5,233 bases of DNA from Ignavibacteria bacterium UBA6688 (lineage in GTDB: Bacteria; Bacteroidota; Ignavibacteria; UBA10030), in the NCBI GenBank assembly GCA_002454845.1, contig DKJQ01000191.1, positions 1 to 5,233 on the forward strand, in the 5' to 3' direction. How positions within the stretch are numbered: position 1 is the stretch's first letter; each line of letters begins with the position of its first letter. Made by a program: the position numbers and the translations under genes. The notes under the pieces are model-generated. The model was given only the letters and a program-made list of their open reading frames with translations, was not told the DNA's origin and searched no databases. Below are positions 3,674 through 5,233 of this stretch, in pieces.

Positions 3674-5233
3674 AGAAGTACCTCACCACAAAAGTCGCCG
3701 CGGCCCTGGCCTCCTTGCAGTACGGCGGCATTGCCAAACTTACCTTCGAGAAGCCGCGGCAGGAGTCCCATGGCGACCTGACCACCAATATCGCCATGTC
3801 ACTGGCGAAAGCTGTTGGCAAGAACCCTCGCGCCCTTGCACAGGAAATCGTCGATGCGCTCAAGCTTGAGCCCGACCTCGTTTCCAGCGTCGAGATTGCC
3901 GGACCGGGATTCATCAATTTCAAATTTACCGATCTTTTCTTTCATCGACAGATCGGCGAGATTCTTGTCGGGGGGGAGAATTTCGGGCGATCGGATACCG
4001 GCGGCGGAAAGAAGACGCAAGTCGAATTTGTCAGCGCCAATCCCACCGGACCCTTGAGCGTGGGCCACGGCAGACAAGCGGCCATCGGCGATACGATCGC
4101 CACCCTGCTGCAGTGGACCGGCCATGAGGTAACCCGCGAATACTACTATAACAACGCGGGCCGGCAAATGCGAATGCTTGCGGAATCCACCTACGCCCGC
4201 TACCGGCAATTGTTTGATCCTGCATATCCGTTTCCTGAGGACGGATACCAGGGAGAGTATATCAAAGAGATCGCGGAGCGGGTGAAATCCGAAAAGGGAG
4301 ACTCTCTCTGCACTCTGGAGAAAGAGCAGGCCCTGGATCAGTGCAAATCGCTCGCCGAAGGGGTTTTGTTTGAAGGAATCAAAAATGTGCTGGCGAGGAT
4401 GGGAGTCCGGTTTGACGTGTTTTACAACGAGGACTCTCTCTACTCGAGCGGCAAGATCCGGGAGGTCGTTGAAGAGTTCCGGAAGCTCGACCTGGCCTAC
4501 GATCACGAGGGGGCAGTCTGGCTGAAAGCAACGGCCCTCGGCCAGGAAAAGGACCGGGTGATTATCAAGAGCACCGGGGAGCCGACCTATCGTTTGCCGG
4601 ACATTGCCTACCACCGTGAAAAATTTCGGCGGGGCTTTGAGTTGATCGTCGATATCTTCGGTGCGGACCATATCGCCACGATCCCCGATGTTCTTGCGGG
4701 GGTCAAGGCGCTCGGGTATGATCCGGAGAAGGTCAAAGTTGTGATTCACCAGTTTGTCACGCTGCTGCGCGAAGGCCAACAGGTCAAGATGTCCAAACGC
4801 GCGGCCAACTTTGTTACACTCGACGAGCTCATCGATTGGGTCGGGCCCGACGCGGTCCGGTTCTTTTTCCTCATGCGCTCGACGTCGAGCCACCTCGAGT
4901 TCGATATCGATCTGGCAAAGGAACAGTCCGAAAAGAACCCTGTGTACTATGTCCAGTATGCCCATGCCCGCATTGCGAGCATCCTCCGGTTTGCGGAAAC
5001 CGAGGGGGTGATCCAATCCGCCGATGCTTCCGGATTGCAGGGGGTTGAGTTTGGTTTGTTGAAGGAGGCATCCGAAGTTGCCTTGGCAAAACTGCTGCTG
5101 GAATTTCCCGGGATAGTCGAATCGGCCTGCATGGGATTCGAGCCTCAGCGGCTGACGACCTATCTGCATGACGTGGCGACGGGCTTCCACAAATTCTACC
5201 ATGATCATCGGGTCGTGATCCCCGAGCGGGAGC
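3670..5233 (+). CDS. argS: Arginyl-tRNA synthetase, 3' end cut by window
   Basis: This class I enzyme charges tRNA-Arg with arginine in the cytoplasm and is essential. The visible 521 residues cover most of the usual 550-590. Residues 1-90 form the ArgRS-specific N-terminal domain (HGDLTTNIAM at 34-43, GPGFINF at 78-84). The catalytic domain begins at about 115 with QVEFVSANPTGPL. The HIGH-equivalent is SVGH at 130-133, with Ser in place of the first His. YRLPDIAYH (307-315), IFGADHIATIPDV (329-341) and the KMSKS-equivalent KMSKR (373-377) are present. The DALR-type anticodon-binding domain starts at about 424 with NPVYYVQYAHAR. The gene continues past 5233, lacking perhaps 30-60 residues. 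Its ATG overlaps the rsfS TGA (3670-3673), and the GGAAG at 3663-3667 is only two bases away, so translation probably depends partly on coupling to rsfS. Confidence 0.97.
   Translation, partial: MKKYLTTKVAAALASLQYGGIAKLTFEKPRQESHGDLTTNIAMSLAKAVGKNPRALAQEIVDALKLEPDLVSSVEIAGPGFINFKFTDLFFHRQIGEILVGGENFGRSDTGGGKKTQVEFVSANPTGPLSVGHGRQAAIGDTIATLLQWTGHEVTREYYYNNAGRQMRMLAESTYARYRQLFDPAYPFPEDGYQGEYIKEIAERVKSEKGDSLCTLEKEQALDQCKSLAEGVLFEGIKNVLARMGVRFDVFYNEDSLYSSGKIREVVEEFRKLDLAYDHEGAVWLKATALGQEKDRVIIKSTGEPTYRLPDIAYHREKFRRGFELIVDIFGADHIATIPDVLAGVKALGYDPEKVKVVIHQFVTLLREGQQVKMSKRAANFVTLDELIDWVGPDAVRFFFLMRSTSSHLEFDIDLAKEQSEKNPVYYVQYAHARIASILRFAETEGVIQSADASGLQGVEFGLLKEASEVALAKLLLEFPGIVESACMGFEPQRLTTYLHDVATGFHKFYHDHRVVIPERE

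Noticed and set aside
3799..5208. A 469-codon open frame on the minus strand opposite argS
   Set aside because: It lies entirely opposite a well-conserved argS whose domains and motifs are continuous. The minus-strand product has no recognisable domain. Long antisense frames of this kind arise from codon bias in the sense gene.

Overview
The window reads as ordinary chromosomal housekeeping DNA of a free-living bacterium. All convincing genes lie on the + strand. In order they are pantothenate synthetase (panC), a stand-alone GlmU-type uridylyltransferase, an exported uncharacterised protein, a membrane-anchored LytR_C-domain protein, the ribosomal silencing factor RsfS, and arginyl-tRNA synthetase (argS, cut by the window end). 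I see no RNA gene, CRISPR array, transposase or phage gene.

Organism: base composition is moderately GC-rich. Starts are mixed (GTG for panC, TTG for rsfS, ATG elsewhere), with purine-rich Shine-Dalgarno sequences, one textbook TTGACA/TATCAT promoter and one strong intrinsic terminator. A stand-alone GlmU N-terminal domain and a stand-alone LytR_C protein beside rsfS and argS make me lean towards the Chlorobi/Ignavibacteria side of the FCB group or a related uncultured lineage. Clear Shine-Dalgarno sites and sigma70-type boxes argue against typical Bacteroidia. This placement is an inference with low to moderate confidence.

Layout: (1) Bases 1-332 hold no convincing gene. They contain two weak promoter candidates and an inverted pair of 10-bp tandem repeat blocks (164-193 and 238-267). 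On the minus strand an open frame runs off the window start and contains a lipoprotein-like signal. (2) Bases 333-1998 hold panC and the glmU-like gene, 13 bases apart and probably cotranscribed. (3) Bases 2001-2664 form a self-contained unit: promoter, strong ribosome binding site, a secreted beta-rich protein of unknown function, and a terminator. (4) From 2677 to the end lies a compact run, LytR_C protein, then rsfS after 22 bases, then argS overlapping by ATGA. This run starts only 12 bases after the terminator T-tract and has no visible ribosome binding site.

Together the genes cover coenzyme A precursor synthesis (panC), UDP-GlcNAc supply for the envelope (glmU-like), envelope proteins of unknown role (the exported and LytR_C proteins), and translation and its shutdown (rsfS, argS). 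No new defence or mobile system is visible. The points most worth a second look are the repeat structure upstream of panC, the missing acetyltransferase half of GlmU, the autonomous exported-protein unit, the start of the LytR_C gene, the lysine-rich RsfS tail and the Ser-for-His change in the ArgRS HIGH motif.
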